The notes below the pieces were generated by a model. The model ran no database searches. It was not told where the DNA came from and worked only from the letters and a program-made list of their open reading frames with translations. From an uncultured Gemmatimonadota bacterium (GTDB lineage: Bacteria > Gemmatimonadota > Gemmatimonadetes > Longimicrobiales > Gaopeijiaceae), in contig CALHIO010000008.1 in NCBI GenBank assembly GCA_938030915.1, forward strand, positions 1 through 16,088: a stretch of DNA of 16,088 bases, given 5' to 3'. Position 1 is the first letter of the stretch. Each line of letters opens with the position of its first letter. A program made the translations under genes and the position numbers. Below are positions 13,857-16,088 of this stretch, one piece after another.

Positions 13857-14950
13857 CCTCCGCCATCAGCCGGCCGCTGGTCCTCGGCCTGGAAACGTCG
13901 TGTGACGAGACGTCCGCGGCGGTGCTGGACGGAGACAACCGGATTCTCGGACACGTGATCCTCTCCCAGGATGTGCACGAGGTCTACGGGGGAGTCGTGC
14001 CGGAGCTCGCGGCCCGGGCGCATCTACAGAGGGTCGACGGCGTAGTCGACGAGGCTCTCGCCAAAGCCGAGGTCACGCTCGACGAGATCGACGTCTTCGG
14101 TGTGACCGCGGGCCCGGGGTTGATCGGAGCCCTCCTGGTCGGTGTTTGCTGGACCAAGGCGACGGCGTGGGCGCTCGACCGTCCCTGGGTGGCCGTGCAT
14201 CACATGGAAGGTCACCTCTTCGGCCCCGTGCTCGAGGAGGCAGAGGCGGAACCCCCGTTCATTGCACTCCTGGTCTCCGGCGGGCACACACTGCTGCTCC
14301 ATGCGACGGCGTGGGGTGAGTATGAGCTGCTCGGTCAGACCCGGGATGACGCGGCGGGCGAGGCGTTCGACAAGGTGGCGAAGCTCCTCGGGCTTCCGTA
14401 CCCGGGTGGTCCGTCTATTCAGAGGCTCGCGACCGAGGGTGATCCGACCCGGCACCGTCTCCCGAGGCCGATGCTTCGGCGAAATCAGACCGTCGACGAC
14501 CCTGCGTACTACGATTTCTCCTTCAGTGGCCTGAAGACCGCGGTGGTCGAGCTGACACGCGATCTGGGCGACTGCGTCGGTGCCGAGGTCCCCCACGTCG
14601 CGGCGGCGTTTCAAGAGGCCGCGGTCGACGTTCTCGTCTCGAAAACGCTTCGGGCCGTCCGGGAGACCGGATGCGGTCGGATCGTTCTCGGAGGCGGCGT
14701 CAGCGCGAACACATGGCTCCGCCACGAGATGGGCAGGCGCCTCGAGGAGCTCGATGCGGACGTCGGCCTCAGAGCCGTTCATCACGCGTCGCTGAGACTC
14801 TCGCTCGACAACGGGGCCATGATCGCGAGGGCTGCCCGATTCCGTTTCGATCAGGGGGAGCAGGCGGGATTCGACCAGAACGCATCCGCGTCGTTGCCGT
14901 TCCCCGGGCTCCGTACCGGTTCCCGGACGGGCACGTCATCACGAACTTAA
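13853..14950 (+). CDS. tsaD: tRNA N6-threonylcarbamoyladenosine transferase TsaD
   Basis: A 365-residue ASKHA-fold protein (Kae1/YgjD/Gcp family) that moves threonylcarbamoyl from TC-AMP to A37 of ANN-decoding tRNAs, working with TsaB and TsaE. Visible: LGLETSCDETSAAVLD (11-26), the GGVVPELAARAH block (46-57), metal ligands His117 and His121 in HHMEGHL, LLVSGGHTLLL (139-149), DDAAGEAFDKVAKLLG (165-180), YPGGPSIQRLA (183-193), FSFSGLKTA (222-230), GGGVSANTWLR (280-290) and metal ligand Asp319 in LSLDNGAMIA. The protein carries a Ser/Thr/Arg-rich tail of ~13 residues beyond the usual end. The GTG at 13853 overlapping ybbR was chosen; the frame continues upstream but as shadow of ybbR. tsaB and tsaE are not in the window. 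Confidence 0.97.
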   Translation: MTSAISRPLVLGLETSCDETSAAVLDGDNRILGHVILSQDVHEVYGGVVPELAARAHLQRVDGVVDEALAKAEVTLDEIDVFGVTAGPGLIGALLVGVCWTKATAWALDRPWVAVHHMEGHLFGPVLEEAEAEPPFIALLVSGGHTLLLHATAWGEYELLGQTRDDAAGEAFDKVAKLLGLPYPGGPSIQRLATEGDPTRHRLPRPMLRRNQTVDDPAYYDFSFSGLKTAVVELTRDLGDCVGAEVPHVAAAFQEAAVDVLVSKTLRAVRETGCGRIVLGGGVSANTWLRHEMGRRLEELDADVGLRAVHHASLRLSLDNGAMIARAARFRFDQGEQAGFDQNASASLPFPGLRTGSRTGTSSRT

Positions 14951-14956
14951 AAGGCT

Positions 14957-15799
14957 ATGTATCCAGTCTTCTTTGAAATGCCCGATTGGGTCCCGTTTCT
15001 CGGGGGGCAACCCATCACGTCGTTCGGCGTGTTCATGCTGCTCGCCTTCCTGACCGCGGGCTATGTCCTGCGGGCGGAGCTCCGTCGTACCGGCGAGGAC
15101 CCGGACAAGGCGTGGGACTTCGTTTTCATGGCGGTGATCGGCGGTATTCTGGGGGCGAAGGGATACTACATCCTGCTGAACTTCCCACGCCTCCTGGCCG
15201 ACCCCGCGGCCATGATCTTCTCGCGTGGTGGGTTGGTCTGGTACGGCGGGTTCCTGCTTGCGACGGCCCTCGTGATCTGGGAGATCCGACGGCAGAAGCT
15301 TTCGGTCCCCGGGATGGCCGATCTCATGGCGCCCGCGCTGGCTCTGGCGTACGCGGTCGGACGAGTCGGATGCTTCATGGTCGGTGACGACTGGGGGCGC
15401 CCGACCGATTCGTTCCTCGGCATGCGCTTCCCGCAGGGGACGCCCGCGACGACGGTCCAGAACATCGAGCAGATGTTCGGGATCACCGTCGACCCGGCGC
15501 TCATCGAGGAGTACGGGCAGGTCGTTCCCGTTCATCCGACCCAGCTGTACGAAGTCGGTATGAGCACGCTGATCTTCTTCCTCCTGTGGAGGATCCGGGA
15601 TCATGGACACCAGAAGGGCTGGCTCTTCATGCTCTGGCTCATCGGCGCGGGGATCGAGCGCTTTCTGGTCGAGTTCCTGCGTGCGAAGGACGACCGCTTC
15701 TTCGGCGTGCTGACGGTTGCCCAGATCATCAGTCTCGCGATCGTGGCGGTCGGAATCTGGGGCGTCATGAAGACGCGGGACGCGACGGAGCCGGCCTGA
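14957..15799 (+). CDS. lgt: Phosphatidylglycerol-prolipoprotein diacylglyceryl transferase
   Basis: A 280-residue inner-membrane enzyme that adds diacylglycerol to the lipobox cysteine of prolipoproteins, the first step of lipoprotein maturation. About seven hydrophobic helices are visible. Conserved blocks: FDFVFMAVIGGILGAKGYY-type helix (53-71), GGLVWYGGF (91-99), YAVGRVGCFMVGDDWGRPT (132-150) with the essential Arg136 (equivalent to E. coli Arg143), VHPTQLYE (192-199) and ERFLVEFLRAKDDRFFG (234-250) with Arg242 (E. coli Arg239 position). The histidine of the E. coli HGG motif is Tyr96 here, and the Asn after GRIG is Cys139. The start is ATG at 14957, only six bases after tsaD; AAAAGG lies unusually close to it (2-base spacing). 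Confidence 0.96.
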   Translation: MYPVFFEMPDWVPFLGGQPITSFGVFMLLAFLTAGYVLRAELRRTGEDPDKAWDFVFMAVIGGILGAKGYYILLNFPRLLADPAAMIFSRGGLVWYGGFLLATALVIWEIRRQKLSVPGMADLMAPALALAYAVGRVGCFMVGDDWGRPTDSFLGMRFPQGTPATTVQNIEQMFGITVDPALIEEYGQVVPVHPTQLYEVGMSTLIFFLLWRIRDHGHQKGWLFMLWLIGAGIERFLVEFLRAKDDRFFGVLTVAQIISLAIVAVGIWGVMKTRDATEPA

Positions 15800-15800
15800 C

Positions 15801-16088
15801 ATGTCCGCTGGGCTGACCGTACTGCACACGTCCGACTTCCAGTGCGGAACGCCCTATCTGCCGCAGGCGACCGAAGCACTCGTCCGGCTCGCGGCCGAGC
15901 TCGACCCCGACCTCGTCATCGTGTCAGGAGACCTGACCCAGCGCGCCAAGCAGCGTGAGTTCGAGCAGGCGCGCCGGATTCTCGACCGGTTCGGGGGGGT
16001 CCCGATCGTCGTCACGCCCGGGAACCACGACGTACCCCTGTATCGGTTCTGGGAGCGTCTCATCGACCCATTCGGACAGTGGCGCCGC
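15801..16088 (+). CDS. Calcineurin-like metallophosphoesterase, 5' part (runs off window)
   Basis: The frame from the ATG at 15801 stays open for 96 codons to the window end, so the 3' part is missing. It starts MSAGLTVLHTSDFQCG, then LVIVSGDLTQRAK (38-50) and IVVTPGNHDVPLYRFWERL (69-87). These are the first metallophosphoesterase blocks: D12-x-Q14 (normally D-x-H), G43-D44 and G74-N-H-D77. The remaining histidine blocks would be downstream. The family hydrolyses phosphodiesters or phosphomonoesters with two metals; the PGNHDVPL style is that of small cytosolic phosphohydrolases near Icc/CpdA, but the substrate cannot be told. The Gln in place of the first-motif His is notable. It follows lgt by one base, so it is likely co-transcribed. 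Confidence 0.88.
   Translation, partial: MSAGLTVLHTSDFQCGTPYLPQATEALVRLAAELDPDLVIVSGDLTQRAKQREFEQARRILDRFGGVPIVVTPGNHDVPLYRFWERLIDPFGQWRR

Noticed and set aside
1..16088. CRISPR array, tRNA, transposase or phage gene
   Set aside because: No regularly spaced repeats, cloverleaf-like segments, inverted-repeat-bounded frames or recombinase motifs were seen on either strand.

Overview
This is a high-GC bacterial window (GC-rich third codon positions by eye). It is almost fully coding and dominated by one long plus-strand run of housekeeping genes. The gene order yebC-ruvC-ruvA-ruvB-queA-tgt-yajC-def-fmt-(tenI-thiS-thiG)-rsmB-PASTA-tlpA-ybbR-tsaD-lgt, an outer-membrane beta-barrel fragment, a type IV pilin with a C-terminal disulfide-type cysteine pair, and the style of the proteins suggest a diderm of the Gemmatimonadota or a close relative. 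That taxonomic call rests on resemblance from memory, not on a search.

Layout. 1-649: the 3' end of an outer-membrane beta-barrel protein. 687-1076 (minus): a type IV major-pilin-like prepilin, convergent with it. 1077-1319: the only real intergenic region, a divergent control region between the pilin and yebC. 1320-4192: yebC and the complete RuvC-RuvA-RuvB Holliday-junction set. 4223-6497: queA and tgt (queuosine in tRNA). 6494-8356: yajC (Sec accessory), def and fmt (N-formyl-methionine cycle). 8353-10026: a thiazole module, a TenI-like tautomerase, ThiS and ThiG. 10023-11333: rsmB (16S rRNA m5C methyltransferase). 11330-13856: three envelope proteins, a kinase-less PASTA protein, a TlpA-type thioredoxin and a YbbR-domain protein. 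13853-14950: tsaD (t6A tRNA). 14957-15799: lgt (lipoprotein maturation). 15801-end: the 5' part of a calcineurin-like metallophosphoesterase that runs off the window.

Most junctions are start/stop overlaps (GTGA at yebC/ruvC, tgt/yajC, def/fmt, fmt/tenI and ybbR/tsaD; ATGA at ruvC/ruvA and rsmB/PASTA; TGATG at tenI/thiS), so translational coupling across a long transcript is likely. The same pattern suggests that rsmB starts at an unusual CTG overlapping the thiG stop (CTGA). The main breaks are before queA, before tgt and before the TlpA gene, where internal promoters are most plausible.

I see no CRISPR array, mobile element, tRNA or rRNA, and no obviously novel multi-gene system. The points worth a second look are local: the likely CTG start of rsmB, the thiazole genes wedged between fmt and rsmB, TenI rather than ThiE identity, a possible leaderless tgt, a PASTA protein without a kinase, a clamp-motif-like RuvB tail, a His-to-Tyr change in Lgt and a DxQ variant in the metallophosphoesterase.
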